Source of the DNA: a virus | Length of the DNA: 50,258 nucleotides | Reading direction: 5' to 3' (one strand) | Virus record (IMG/VR): IMGVR_UViG_3300033153_010050 | Coordinates: 1-50,258 of that record | In this document: positions 16,743-25,373 of the stretch, piece by piece | Layout: every line of letters starts with the position of its first letter | How positions within the stretch are numbered: position 1 is the stretch's first letter | The notes under the pieces: model-generated | Seen by the model: the letters and a program-made list of their open reading frames with translations, nothing else | Databases searched by the model: none | What the model was told of the DNA's origin: nothing | Translations under genes and position numbers: made by a program

Positions 16743-16765
16743 ATCACTCACCTACCCTTCCAGAC

Positions 16766-16999
16766 TCATGGCCTGCGATCTCTCGTCTTCGCGTACTTGT
16801 CGAGCCACTCTTCGAACTTGTTGAGCCCCTTCAGCGCGTAGCGCTTGCCCTTGTGGAATGTGGCCAGCTTGGTGCTGTACGACTTCAGCTCAGCCCGGCC
16901 GGAGGCCTGGACGATGACGCAAAGAGCATCGGGTTCCTCATTGCGGTACGACCACCGCACACTGTCTTTCGACAGCTTCTGAACGTAGAGCTTCCTCAT
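16766..16999 (-). CDS. Hypothetical protein (77 aa)
   Basis: An unrecognised 77-residue basic protein: strand-rich first half (RKLYVQKLSKDSVRWSY) with a central ALCVIVQASG strand and a C-terminal helix (NKFEEWLDKYAKTRDRR). It overlaps the HTH gene by an ATGA junction. Confidence 0.6.
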   Translation of the reverse strand: MRKLYVQKLSKDSVRWSYRNEEPDALCVIVQASGRAELKSYSTKLATFHKGKRYALKGLNKFEEWLDKYAKTRDRRP

Positions 17000-17202
17000 C
17001 CATCCCCCTTCCCCGGAGCGGCTACGAAATGTTTGAACGCCGCCATGGTGACGACGTAGGCCCTTCCGATCTTCTTCGCCTTCAGCTTCCCCTCACTGAT
17101 GTACCTCCGGACGACTCGAGGCTGGATGTTCAGCTTCGCAGCTATCTCATTCACCCGGAGGACCTCTCCGTAGTCGTCGGGGGTGATGACCGGATTGCTC
17201 AT
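16996..17202 (-). CDS. Excisionase/MerR-like helix-turn-helix protein
   Basis: A 68-residue DNA-binding protein of the helix-turn-helix 17 (excisionase-like) type. It shows VLRVNEIAAKLNIQPRVVRRYI followed by SEGKLKAKKIGRAYVV, the usual helix-turn-helix plus wing. Such proteins act as small transcription regulators or recombination directionality factors; no integrase is nearby, so regulation is more likely. GGAGGCAACC precedes the ATG. Confidence 0.8.
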   Translation of the reverse strand: MSNPVITPDDYGEVLRVNEIAAKLNIQPRVVRRYISEGKLKAKKIGRAYVVTMAAFKHFVAAPGKGDG

Positions 17203-17211
17203 GGTTGCCTC

Positions 17212-17775
17212 CTACAGGTGTTTGAGCGCGAGCATGAGCGGCTCAGGATGGTCCCAGGTGAACCTGGCGAAGTCCGCGCCCTCCTTCTCGTTGTACGGTT
17301 GCGCGTAGAGGAGTGCTGCCCCGTAAGGGTTAGCGGTCAACCAGTCCTTGACCTTGTCGGGGCGGTCGTCAACGAAGACATCGCCCTGGACCAACTCCTT
17401 ACGATGGATGGGGATGACGTGCTTGTAATCCGCACCGAAGTGCATGGCGAGCCAGGTACGGCGCTCATGCTCCCAGGTCTCACAGTCGATCCAGGGGGAG
17501 GTGACGTAGAACACCTCGTGAGCAGCGTCCTCGATGGCCCTGATGCCCTCTTGGGCGCCAGGGATGACCGGCAGGGTGGCCCAGAACGTCGGCCCAGACA
17601 GCATGATCTTGAGGAGCTCCTCCTGCTCCTCGTCCAGAAGAGCCATGATGTCATATCCCTTTGTCAGCTCCTCCAGCTTGGGGGATGGGCGGCTGAGCAC
17701 CAGCTCGATCTCATCGAACGCATGATTCGCCCACCGGTTGAGGGTGCTATCTACGTCGCAGAGCAACCTCGCCAT
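17212..17775 (-). CDS. 5'(3')-deoxyribonucleotidase, NT5C type
   Basis: A 187-residue HAD-superfamily phosphatase resembling the cytosolic NT5C/5'-nucleotidase type C family, which dephosphorylates deoxyribonucleoside monophosphates. It shows the nucleophile motif LCDVDSTLN (D7, D9), VTSPW as motif II and GDVFVDDRPDKV as motif IV. In phages it may degrade particular dNMPs to reshape the pool. The ATG overlaps the stop of the ParB-like gene (TGATG). Confidence 0.8.
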   Translation of the reverse strand: MARLLCDVDSTLNRWANHAFDEIELVLSRPSPKLEELTKGYDIMALLDEEQEELLKIMLSGPTFWATLPVIPGAQEGIRAIEDAAHEVFYVTSPWIDCETWEHERRTWLAMHFGADYKHVIPIHRKELVQGDVFVDDRPDKVKDWLTANPYGAALLYAQPYNEKEGADFARFTWDHPEPLMLALKHL

Positions 17776-18632
17776 CAGCTGCCCGCCTTGAACGCACGCA
17801 TGGACTTGCGACCCATCAGGACGTCCAAGATCTCACGCTGGCCCTGGCGGGTCTTGTTGCGGGTGCTGTTCGCCAGCTCCTCCTGGAGGAACTTGTCGAG
17901 CTGCTTCATCACCTTCTTCATGTCCTTGACCATCGGGAAGTCATCAGGCTTGGGACCACGGATGCCCTTGGACTCCCCGTTCTTGGTCGACTTCTTGACC
18001 TGCTTCTCGCGGGCCTGACGAACGATCTTGAGTCCCTCCTCACGGTCGGCCTTCTCCAGCTTGGGTACCAGGTCCTTCTGCGTGGCCTTGGGCAGCGCGG
18101 CCGCCATGGAGGCCACCCGGGGCTCGATCTTCTTGGAGTTGAGGATCTCGGACGCACCCTTGGTGTAGAGCCGACGTATCTCGGTCAGCTTGCGGACACT
18201 GAGACCCACCATGTCCGCGACCTTCTGGTCGGTCAGGGGCTCGTCCAGCTCCTTCTCGGACAGCTTCATGATGCGACTGAGAGCCCGGGCCAGCTCCTTG
18301 TCGGTGTAGGTCTCCCGGGCCTGGCTGGTCAGGTTCATCACCGCGGCCTCGAGATCACTGACCTCGGAGTGGACCACGGCCGGGACAGTTTCCAGCTTGG
18401 CAGCTTTGGCAGCACGCCAGCGGCGCTCACCATCGATCAGGAAGTAGCCCTCCTTGTCCTTCCTTGTCCGCAGCAAGATGGGCTGCACAACAGCCTGGAG
18501 CTCCTTCACCGAGGCCAGCAGCTCGGTATCGGGTCGAGCGACGTCACGGAACTGCGCCACGGACGGGTCGGGCTGGATGTCCCCGACAGGAACCTCGATC
18601 GCGCCTTCGGTCTTCTCAGTCTTCTCGGTCAT
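17775..18632 (-). CDS. ParB/Spo0J-like DNA-binding protein
   Basis: A 285-residue ParB-family protein. The N-terminal ParB/sulfiredoxin-like domain has PDPSVAQFR and YFLIDGERRWRAAKAAKLETVPAVV (box II GERRWRA at 68-74). A helix-turn-helix lies around 138-160 (LTDQKVADMVGLSVRKL) and the C-terminus is basic. ParB proteins bind palindromic DNA sites and, in many cases, CTP. No ParA is present here. GGAGG precedes the ATG. A perfect palindrome (18649-18669) lies directly upstream of the gene, suggesting autoregulation or a centromere-like site. Confidence 0.85.
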   Translation of the reverse strand: MTEKTEKTEGAIEVPVGDIQPDPSVAQFRDVARPDTELLASVKELQAVVQPILLRTRKDKEGYFLIDGERRWRAAKAAKLETVPAVVHSEVSDLEAAVMNLTSQARETYTDKELARALSRIMKLSEKELDEPLTDQKVADMVGLSVRKLTEIRRLYTKGASEILNSKKIEPRVASMAAALPKATQKDLVPKLEKADREEGLKIVRQAREKQVKKSTKNGESKGIRGPKPDDFPMVKDMKKVMKQLDKFLQEELANSTRNKTRQGQREILDVLMGRKSMRAFKAGS

Positions 18633-18648
18633 GTCTTCCTCCTTGTGC

Positions 18649-18669
18649 TATACATACAGCGTATGTATA
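18649..18669. promoter_or_regulatory. 21-bp palindrome, candidate operator
   Basis: A perfect inverted repeat: TATACATAC, spacer AGC, GTATGTATA. It lies 16 bases upstream of the ParB-like start codon, between divergent genes, overlapping the place expected for the leftward transcript start. A dimeric helix-turn-helix protein, plausibly the ParB-like protein itself, is the likely ligand. Confidence 0.75.
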
Positions 18670-18740
18670 ACGATGAGATGGGCTGCCGAATTCGACAGCG
18701 ACGAATACAAGCACAAAATGGGCGTGAAAGATACCAGTAC

Positions 18741-18746
18741 TATACT
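18741..18746 (+). promoter_or_regulatory. Candidate -10 element for the gene at 18773
   Basis: TATACT matches the sigma-70 -10 consensus at five of six positions and stands 26 bases before the ATG, leaving room for the GCGGAG ribosome site. No good -35 is seen, so an activator or a phage-specific factor may be involved. GTAC repeats flank it (18737-18751). Confidence 0.4.
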
Positions 18747-18772
18747 TGTACCACCGCATAGCGGAGTTTTTC

Positions 18773-19039
18773 ATGGCCAGACCGAAGAGACACAGATTCT
18801 ACATCGAGCTCGATGAGCTCGAGAGCCGGATGATCCGTCAGCTCCAGGATGACTTCCGAGAGCACATGGACCAAAAGGTGACAGTGAACGAGCTCGTGCG
18901 TGGCTTCATCCGCCAACTACTGCACGACTACCTGGGGATTGACTATGGCCTGCCGGTCGACATGCGGGACAAGCTGAAGAAAACAGCGGTCAAGATTGCA
19001 GCCGAGGAGCGTATGCCCGGGGGCCCTCGACCTTCGTAG
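18773..19039 (+). CDS. Small basic rightward protein, possible regulator
   Basis: An 88-residue basic, helical protein. It begins ARPKRHRFYIELDELESRM, which recalls the start of ribbon-helix-helix regulators, followed by VTVNELVRGFIRQLLHDYL. A DNA-binding role is plausible because it is divergent from the ParB-like gene across a shared control region. GGAG stands 7 bases before ATG. Its end overlaps the convergent leftward small gene by 50 bases. Confidence 0.6.
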   Translation: MARPKRHRFYIELDELESRMIRQLQDDFREHMDQKVTVNELVRGFIRQLLHDYLGIDYGLPVDMRDKLKKTAVKIAAEERMPGGPRPS

Positions 19040-19220
19040 GACCCCGCTGCCGGCTACGCTTCCCCACCATCCCCTTACGACGTAGACGCCCCTCGACACC
19101 GTGAGGAACCTCGTCCACCACGGTGCCAGGGGCGTAGTTGGGGATTTCAGGCACAGCTGTGCTGAGCTTGAGGATGGCCTGGGCCCGCCTGGAAAGGCGC
19201 AGCAGCGTCAACGACTCCAT
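18990..19220 (-). CDS. Small basic protein after tail tube gene
   Basis: A 76-residue frame starting one base inside the tail tube stop (TGATG). The N-terminal half looks normal (LRLSRRAQAILKLSTAV, then EIPNYAPGTVVDEVP); the C-terminal half is Arg/Gly-rich and runs 50 bases into the opposite gene. It is probably real because of the coupled start, but it could be shorter or not expressed. Confidence 0.45.
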   Translation of the reverse strand: MESLTLLRLSRRAQAILKLSTAVPEIPNYAPGTVVDEVPHGVEGRLRRKGMVGKRSRQRGPTKVEGPRAYAPRLQS

Positions 19221-19945
19221 CAGGCGGGCATCACGGCCCCGTGGACGTTGATCGCGGCCAGGGCGTTGACCTGCACCGGGAGGAGACGCTCGAACTGCAC
19301 CGCCACGTTCTCCTGGATGATCGTGCCCTGAGCGTCCGTGGCGATGGTGTGGTTCGGCAGCACACAGTGCTCCATGAACGCTGCACCCACCGTGGCCACG
19401 TCGCTGTCCCTGAAGTACGCCAAGAGCCCCACCGGCTGGCTGAACAGATCGCTCGCCAGGTTCAGATAGAGGTTGTCGTACCCAGGCGGAACCACCACAT
19501 CGTGGCGCTGGGCCACCGCGGCCGCCGGGTTGGCGTTCCCCAGCAAGCTGTGGATGGTGGTCGCCCCCACCGTGTCGACGTAGTAGGCGTACATCACCCG
19601 CAGAAGCGAGGGACCGTGATACATGATCCGGCTGAGCCCCAGCTGTCCGACGGTCCGACCGCTGATGAAGAAACTCCGCTCCGAGCCGATCTCGAACACC
19701 CGGTTGAACTGCCGGTTGTGGCTCAGGTTGAAGTTCTGCACGATGCCGATCGGGAAGACGATGTCATCCGCGCCCTGGACCTCGCCCTGGGTCATGCCTG
19801 ACTGGATGAAGCCCTGACCACCGACGGCGGCGAGACGAGGCGGTCCAGCTGCGAGGAGCGTGAACCCTGCGTTCAGGAACTTGCCGTCCGTGAGGCCGCT
19901 CTGAACGTAGTTCTCGTAGGGTCTCCACTCGCTGATTGTGGCCAT
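19220..19945 (-). CDS. Putative tail tube protein
   Basis: A 241-residue structural protein, the probable inner tube of the contractile tail. The segment IGIVQNFNLSHNRQFNRVFE followed by IGSERSFFISGRTVGQLGLSR resembles the beta-hairpin and strand core of myovirus tail tube proteins, and the gene follows the sheath gene closely, the usual sheath-tube order. The remainder is strand-rich with many Gly and Ala. GGGAG stands before ATG. Confidence 0.65.
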   Translation of the reverse strand: MATISEWRPYENYVQSGLTDGKFLNAGFTLLAAGPPRLAAVGGQGFIQSGMTQGEVQGADDIVFPIGIVQNFNLSHNRQFNRVFEIGSERSFFISGRTVGQLGLSRIMYHGPSLLRVMYAYYVDTVGATTIHSLLGNANPAAAVAQRHDVVVPPGYDNLYLNLASDLFSQPVGLLAYFRDSDVATVGAAFMEHCVLPNHTIATDAQGTIIQENVAVQFERLLPVQVNALAAINVHGAVMPA

Positions 19946-20011
19946 ACTGTTCTCCCTTCAAAGCGGCCGAAGGCCGTCACTCCAGCGTATCATGCCCCGT
20001 CGTCAGGTCGC

Positions 20012-20533
20012 CTACGCGTCGTGGATCTTGTAGCTGACCCAGACGTCCAGGGTCGCATCGTCCGAGACGTTGCCACCGATCTCGGCGCCGAGGTTGTGGA
20101 GCACCAGGGGCTGGTTCTCAGCACTGGCGGCCACCACGAAAGCATCCGCAGCCACCACGCCGTTGATGTAGGCGTCCACTGCCGAGATGATGAAACTGGC
20201 CATGGCAACAGCGCCGGACACCTGCAGGCCAGCGCCATCGGTGTGCTTGACGGCCAGATCGCCACCGACCACGAGAACCTCGGAGCCAGCCTGCAGCTTG
20301 AAGAAGGCGCCCATGAACTGCAGCACCTTGCCAGCGCCCGGGGTCGGCACCAGCTCCTGCGGGGTGGCGGCCAGCGCCTTGATCTGCGCCGCGGTCAGCG
20401 TCACCTTCTCCACGGGGGTCTCGACACGAGCAAACGCGTCGTCGACGTCCGAGCGAAGATCCCCGATCTCACTGGTCGGGGGTGCCAGGTGGGGAATTCG
20501 TGGGCTCTCGAGTGCCATTGCCTTGGATGCCAT
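20012..20533 (-). CDS. Virion structural protein (173 aa)
   Basis: A 173-residue protein between sheath and tube. The region LTAAQIKALAATPQELVPTP, then GAGKVLQFMGAFFKL and HTDGAGLQVSG, is a recurrent phage structural pattern in small beta-rich virion proteins of unassigned place in the particle. The N-terminal 45 residues are flexible and polar. GAGGAGGACAAG precedes ATG 20533. A tail-associated role is inferred from position. Confidence 0.6.
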   Translation of the reverse strand: MASKAMALESPRIPHLAPPTSEIGDLRSDVDDAFARVETPVEKVTLTAAQIKALAATPQELVPTPGAGKVLQFMGAFFKLQAGSEVLVVGGDLAVKHTDGAGLQVSGAVAMASFIISAVDAYINGVVAADAFVVAASAENQPLVLHNLGAEIGGNVSDDATLDVWVSYKIHDA

Positions 20534-20583
20534 CTTGTCCTCCTCGTTGTCCCTCACTCAAGAGGGGTCAAGTCCTTGGTTTC

Positions 20584-23500
20584 TCAGACGATCAGGGTGA
20601 CCCTGATGTAGTTACAGGGGTACGGAACGTCCAGGGTGACATCGATCAGGATGGTGTCCGGGGCGTTCTCATCCTGCATGATGTTGTTGATGTCGGCCCC
20701 GATGAGCACATGGTTGTCCACCAGGAAGGCGATGAGCCCCTGGACCACCGTGCTCAGCTGGTCGATGAAGGCCGGCGTGATGTTGTACCGGCCGATGAAG
20801 TTGCGCAGACCCGCGCGGATGAACTTGGCGGTGTAGTCCACCACCTTGGTGATGCTGAACTCCCGCTTCTCGATGGACGAGGTGTCCGTGGAGAGCTGGT
20901 GACGACAGAGGACGGGAGCACCCTGAGTGTCCTGCACCAGGATGTACACGCCGCCGGCCGCCATGACGTTCATCTGGCGGTTGGTGAAGTTGTCGTTGGA
21001 CCCGAGGACCGTGGTCAGCCCGGTGATCGGGTAGTTGGTGAAGCCCTGCTGGGGCGGCAGGCTGCCGGACATGCCGGCGACACAGGCCGCGGCGTAGTAG
21101 CCCGGGCCCTGCTGCTCCAGACCGCCCACGTTGAACGCACAAGTGTCGGGGAACACCATGTAGCCACGGCGGTTGCCGTAGGCTGAGGCGGCGCCCTGGA
21201 TGGTCTCAGCGACCGCATCCCGGTCCTTCAGGTCACTGCCCGGGATGGTCAGCGAGTCACCCCGGATGTAGACCGACCAGTCATCGCTGATGACCGTGCC
21301 CGGGCCGGAGGTGGAGTAGAAGCTGTCGGCGTTGCCGTCGCCCGTGGCGAAGGCGGTCCGCAGCACCAGGTCGATGCCGTTGGCGACCGACTTGACCAGG
21401 TAGACGTTGTCGTCCCCGCCCAGGTCCAGGTAGACCTCGTTCTCGATCGCTCCCGTGTCCGGGTTGATCGGCGCGTTGGGGTCAATGCCCGCGGCGATGA
21501 GTGCTGGGGCGATGTTCACGTCCAGCGTGACCTCGTTGACCACACCGGTGCTGTTGGCGTCCGTGCCAGAGCCGACCGAAGTCGGGTTCTCACGGTCGGG
21601 CTCCTCCGGGTTGAAGATGAGGACGCGCTCACCCTTCTGCTCCGGCTCGCTCATGAAGTCGACGTGGGTCAGCCAGGCCTGGTGCACCACTGCCGACTGC
21701 GAAGCCACAGCGATGGCGTAGACCTCCTTGGACTCCAGGAACTCGGCACATCTGGCGTAGCCCAGCGGCGTACCGTCGGGGGCATCGGCCGAGACCTCGG
21801 GAACACCGATGGAGGCCACACTCACACCCGGGGCGTTGAGCAGGGCCAGGTAGCTCATCAGGGAACCAGGGTTGTCCAGGCTGATGGGGTCCGCCACCTG
21901 CTCGAGCACTCCGACGTCGTTCCAGGTGATCAGGTCCGGGTTATCCGCTGCCGGGCTCATGTCCAGACGAAGGGCCTTGTAGGCCATGTAGAGCGGCGCG
22001 AAACCGCCGGCGAACGGCCAACCGGTGAGACCATCTCGGAGAACCTGCCCGGAGAGCAGCGCGTTCCCGCTGATGTCGATAGCCAGGTCCGGCGCCGGGC
22101 GGCCGTTCCCAACCTCGGAGACGTCGTCTGTGAAGCCCAGAAAGACGTTGGCGGTGCCGTCGTGAACCTCGATCTCCGAGCCGCCACCCACCTTGTTGGA
22201 CTCGAGCATGAGCGCCGGGGGAGAGCTCGTGCTGGCCGCAGCCACGCCCGGGGTGAGCTCGTTGACCTTGTCGATGATCTGCTGCTGCGAGACGCCACTG
22301 TCGTCCTCGTCAGCGTTGAGAATCACCTCGTAGATCCAGGAGTTCTTGTCGATGGACCACTTGAAGGTGGTGCCGTTGACCACGACAGCAGCACCGCCCA
22401 CCGAGACATCCGGCAGGGTAGCGCCCGTGTCGGTAGCGGTGATGTCGATAATGGCAGTGACGCCGATGTTCTCGCCCTTGGTGCGGATGGCGAAGTAGCC
22501 ACCGAGGGCGGTCTCGACACCAGCGTTGTTGGACTCATAGGCCTCGGTGAAGATGGCCTGGCTGTTCCAGTCGGCAATAGCCGCTGTGAGCCCGGCCGCG
22601 TCACCCGCGTGGGACAAAGTCCACTCGATGGTCTCAGCGCCCTTGGCGACACCCAGCACCGTGGGGGTGTAGACGATGGTCTGGGTCGCCACAACCGCGC
22701 CACCGGCCACCCAGGTCTCGGGGATGGCGACTCCACCCTGAATCTGCCAGGCCGGGGTACCGTCGCGGTAGCGGATGTTCTCGCCGATGTCCTGGGTGTT
22801 GGCGGTGTAGCCCAGGGTCATACCTGTCGTGCCCTGCACGTAGGTGATCACCGAACCAGACCCGGTGTTGGACGGCAGCGTACGGAGCCCCACATGGGTG
22901 CCGTTACCAGCTGCCACCTCGTCGCCGGCATCGTTGGCTTCGAAGGCCTGGAAGTTGATGGCCGTGCTGTTGATGTCAGTGACCGCCGTGGTCACGTCAG
23001 CCCATGGAACGCTTGCCACCAGAGTCTCATCCGCCATCGCCACGCCATCCTCGGCGCCGGCCAAGGTGAGGGACTCCCCCAATGCGATCGGAAGAGTCGG
23101 CGTGAGCTGGCTGACGATGTAGGCCGGGACCGCGGCCGTGGCCGGCACAGTACCGGTCTGAATCGCCTCGGTGCTCGCCGCGGGGGCCGGGTAGCTGAGG
23201 TCCTTCGCCTGGGCCCAGAAGTAGTGCGGGGCGAAGTTGTTGGCGTGGGTCATCAGGTTCTGCTCGACCTCCATGGTCAAGCGATCCGTGGCAACCTCCT
23301 CGATGTCACCGATGTTCACGCCATCTGCGTAGATGGTGTCACCCGCCTCGAAGCCCATGCTGATGAAGTCGTAATTGGAGGTAACGACCACCGCCGAGCC
23401 GGGAGTGCCGAGCGGCCCCTGCAGGTTACCGCCGTAGAGCTGCAGCCTGGCGCTGGTGAGGTCACCGTCCGAGTCGTCCACGGCGTAGAAGCCTGGTCCG

Positions 23501-24273
23501 ATCGCGAATTCGTCCAGGTTGGTCGCGCAGAAGCCGAGGATGACGTTGGCGTCCGCACCCACATAGCGCACGACCACCGAGGCGCCCGCGCCGTACCGGG
23601 TGGACTTCAGGCCAAGGTGGTGGTCGCCGAGGGTCCAGGGGGTACCATCCGAGTTCGCCACGTAGGCCGCGCCAGGAATGACCGCGTTGATCTGTGCGAC
23701 CACCTCGGAGATGGTCAGCGGAGACCCCACAGTCGTCGCTGCGAAGGTGACCTCCACATCGGCCGAGGCCAGGAGACCAGTGCCGTCAACCGCCGGCGGG
23801 AGAGCCTGGTGGCTGTCGAACTGCAGCTTCAGCTTCCGGCCGTCGAGGTCGAAGCCCGCGGGGGCATAGTCCTCTTCCGCCTGAGAACTGACCAACCATG
23901 GGTGCCAGTTCTGGTCGTCGGTGACCAGCGTCTCGACGTTCATGTCGAGGAGGAACGCCTCGTCGCGTTGCAGCTCGACCAGGGTACCGCCCCACTCGAG
24001 GAACGCGCGGATGCTGTCCTCGTCGACGTCGACCTCGTCGATGTTGCCACGAGGCGACGGGAGCGAGGCCTGAGGGATGGTCAGCTCAAGCTGCTGGTAT
24101 GGGTCGGCCACCAGAGCGTCGCTGTTCGCCGTGCCATCCGAGTTCAGAACCTCGATGAGCTCGAAATAGGGGGCAACGACACAGGGCACGAGTGCCGGCG
24201 TGACAACAGTCGGGGATGTCGACTGAAACTCCTGGACGACTTCGACGCCTGGGCGTGGTAGCTGGCTAGCCAT
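20584..24273 (-). CDS. Giant contractile tail sheath protein
   Basis: A 1229-residue protein identified as tail sheath by its two ends: a short N-terminal arm with PRPGVEVVQEF, and a conserved-type C-terminal domain from about 1010 (AYGNRRGYMVFPD; ITKVVDYTAKFIRAGLRNFI near 1141-1160). Known sheaths are usually 400-700 residues. The extra length is carried between about residues 160 and 715 by four related modules (about 162-250, 402-490, 530-620, 630-715). Each has an I.xxIN helix segment, then L.L.S/T..G and usually a closing LGF/LGY. These probably decorate the outer surface of the tail. AAGGAG precedes the ATG. Confidence 0.85.
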   Translation of the reverse strand: MASQLPRPGVEVVQEFQSTSPTVVTPALVPCVVAPYFELIEVLNSDGTANSDALVADPYQQLELTIPQASLPSPRGNIDEVDVDEDSIRAFLEWGGTLVELQRDEAFLLDMNVETLVTDDQNWHPWLVSSQAEEDYAPAGFDLDGRKLKLQFDSHQALPPAVDGTGLLASADVEVTFAATTVGSPLTISEVVAQINAVIPGAAYVANSDGTPWTLGDHHLGLKSTRYGAGASVVVRYVGADANVILGFCATNLDEFAIGPGFYAVDDSDGDLTSARLQLYGGNLQGPLGTPGSAVVVTSNYDFISMGFEAGDTIYADGVNIGDIEEVATDRLTMEVEQNLMTHANNFAPHYFWAQAKDLSYPAPAASTEAIQTGTVPATAAVPAYIVSQLTPTLPIALGESLTLAGAEDGVAMADETLVASVPWADVTTAVTDINSTAINFQAFEANDAGDEVAAGNGTHVGLRTLPSNTGSGSVITYVQGTTGMTLGYTANTQDIGENIRYRDGTPAWQIQGGVAIPETWVAGGAVVATQTIVYTPTVLGVAKGAETIEWTLSHAGDAAGLTAAIADWNSQAIFTEAYESNNAGVETALGGYFAIRTKGENIGVTAIIDITATDTGATLPDVSVGGAAVVVNGTTFKWSIDKNSWIYEVILNADEDDSGVSQQQIIDKVNELTPGVAAASTSSPPALMLESNKVGGGSEIEVHDGTANVFLGFTDDVSEVGNGRPAPDLAIDISGNALLSGQVLRDGLTGWPFAGGFAPLYMAYKALRLDMSPAADNPDLITWNDVGVLEQVADPISLDNPGSLMSYLALLNAPGVSVASIGVPEVSADAPDGTPLGYARCAEFLESKEVYAIAVASQSAVVHQAWLTHVDFMSEPEQKGERVLIFNPEEPDRENPTSVGSGTDANSTGVVNEVTLDVNIAPALIAAGIDPNAPINPDTGAIENEVYLDLGGDDNVYLVKSVANGIDLVLRTAFATGDGNADSFYSTSGPGTVISDDWSVYIRGDSLTIPGSDLKDRDAVAETIQGAASAYGNRRGYMVFPDTCAFNVGGLEQQGPGYYAAACVAGMSGSLPPQQGFTNYPITGLTTVLGSNDNFTNRQMNVMAAGGVYILVQDTQGAPVLCRHQLSTDTSSIEKREFSITKVVDYTAKFIRAGLRNFIGRYNITPAFIDQLSTVVQGLIAFLVDNHVLIGADINNIMQDENAPDTILIDVTLDVPYPCNYIRVTLIV

Positions 24274-24286
24274 CGTCTCACTCCTT

Positions 24287-25048
24287 CTAATCGTGATCTG
24301 ACTCGTTCTCGGTCACGACTTGTACAAAAGCTTCTTCGATCGGGACGGTTGTGACAGGCCTTCCTCCAACCGTAGGCGGCCGAATCTGCTGAGGCTGCTC
24401 CCGATAGGGACTGACCTCATTCACCGAAAGATTCATCACCATGCTCTTCCACAACTCTGCAGGCTTCTTTATACGCCACTGGGGTTGCCAATAGAAGGGG
24501 ACGGTGACCACGACGGAGACGATTTCATTCTCTGCTTTGGCGCCCGTAAACGCCGTTGCGCCTGACACTGCAGAGATAGAGTGGTTTGGCGCCAGGTGAT
24601 GAATGTTCCCCGCCCGGTGGATTTGTCTGCGAAAGACGTTGGTGTAGAACGACGTGTTCCACGCAAGACGCTGCGCGTCGAGGTCCTCTTTTGCCTGGCA
24701 ATGATAGGCGATCGTCATGGACATGAGGTCTGTGTGTGTACGTTGTGCGTCCCACGACCGCAGGTGCTGCAGCTGGTCCAGCCCGAGGTTGCCCCACCGG
24801 CCAGCACCAAGGATGCAGGTGACGTGAGGAAGAACCTCCACCTCTGTGAGCATAGGCTTCTCGGCGGAGATAACCAGCTCGGTGGTACTCACATCGGGGT
24901 CCCACCGTAGACCGTGCCCAGAAGGGAAGGTGCGGAAGAGATTCTGCAGGAAGTACGTGAAGAGCTTCTGCAGGAAGTAGAACGGGTCGTGGGCAAGCGT
25001 TCCGTCCTGCGGATTGAACTCTGGAATTTTAACAGCAGGCCTAGTCAC
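24287..25048 (-). CDS. Putative neck/tail-completion protein
   Basis: A 253-residue protein of unassigned virion role. The N-terminal FNPQDGTLAHDPFYFLQKLF helix leads to a strand-rich body (LTEVEVLPHVTCILGAGR; NEIVSVVVTVPFYWQPQW). Its position immediately upstream of the sheath suits a tail terminator or neck protein. The start is GTG 25048, overlapping the upstream gene by 8 bases, with GGGAG 10 bases before. Confidence 0.5.
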   Translation of the reverse strand: MTRPAVKIPEFNPQDGTLAHDPFYFLQKLFTYFLQNLFRTFPSGHGLRWDPDVSTTELVISAEKPMLTEVEVLPHVTCILGAGRWGNLGLDQLQHLRSWDAQRTHTDLMSMTIAYHCQAKEDLDAQRLAWNTSFYTNVFRRQIHRAGNIHHLAPNHSISAVSGATAFTGAKAENEIVSVVVTVPFYWQPQWRIKKPAELWKSMVMNLSVNEVSPYREQPQQIRPPTVGGRPVTTVPIEEAFVQVVTENESDHD

Positions 25049-25373
25049 TTTCGAGCTGCTCCCTTCTCCTCATACCTTGAGCCAGTGCCAGAGCACTGCC
25101 GGCAGTCAGGAGGCCAGAAGCTGTACCGATGGCCAGCCGCTGGGTGGGAGACAGCGAGGGGAGAAGGCGAGGTAGTATCGCACGACGTGCGGCCGCGGAC
25201 GTAGCTGAGCCGAGACCGTAGGCCCCAGCACCAAGCACCAGGTTCTTGAGCGCCCGATTGACGTTCGTTTCTGACAAGTTCTTACGCTGCTGCTTGGCAG
25301 CCTTGATGAGCGTGAACTCGTCAGCGAACCCCTCTCGGGTAGCCCTACCGTATTTGACCGCGGTCATTTCCAT
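25041..25373 (-). CDS. Small hydrophobic virion-region protein
   Basis: A 110-residue protein. An N-terminal GFADEFTLIKAAK (about residues 15-27) resembles the DEL-type peptide seen on other proteins of this region. Two hydrophobic Gly/Ala segments follow (LVLGAGAYGLGSATSAAA; TASGLLTAGSALALAQGM) that could insert in a membrane. The start is at the first ATG, inside the upstream gene, without a clear ribosome site; an in-frame ATG two codons later begins MTAVK. Confidence 0.5.
   Translation of the reverse strand: MEMTAVKYGRATREGFADEFTLIKAAKQQRKNLSETNVNRALKNLVLGAGAYGLGSATSAAARRAILPRLLPSLSPTQRLAIGTASGLLTAGSALALAQGMRRREQLESD

Noticed and set aside
21664-24261. An 865-codon open frame on the + strand opposite the tail sheath gene
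   Set aside because: It is a shadow of GC-rich codon use in the sheath gene. The minus frame has recognisable sheath motifs, a ribosome site and coupled neighbours; the plus frame has none of these.
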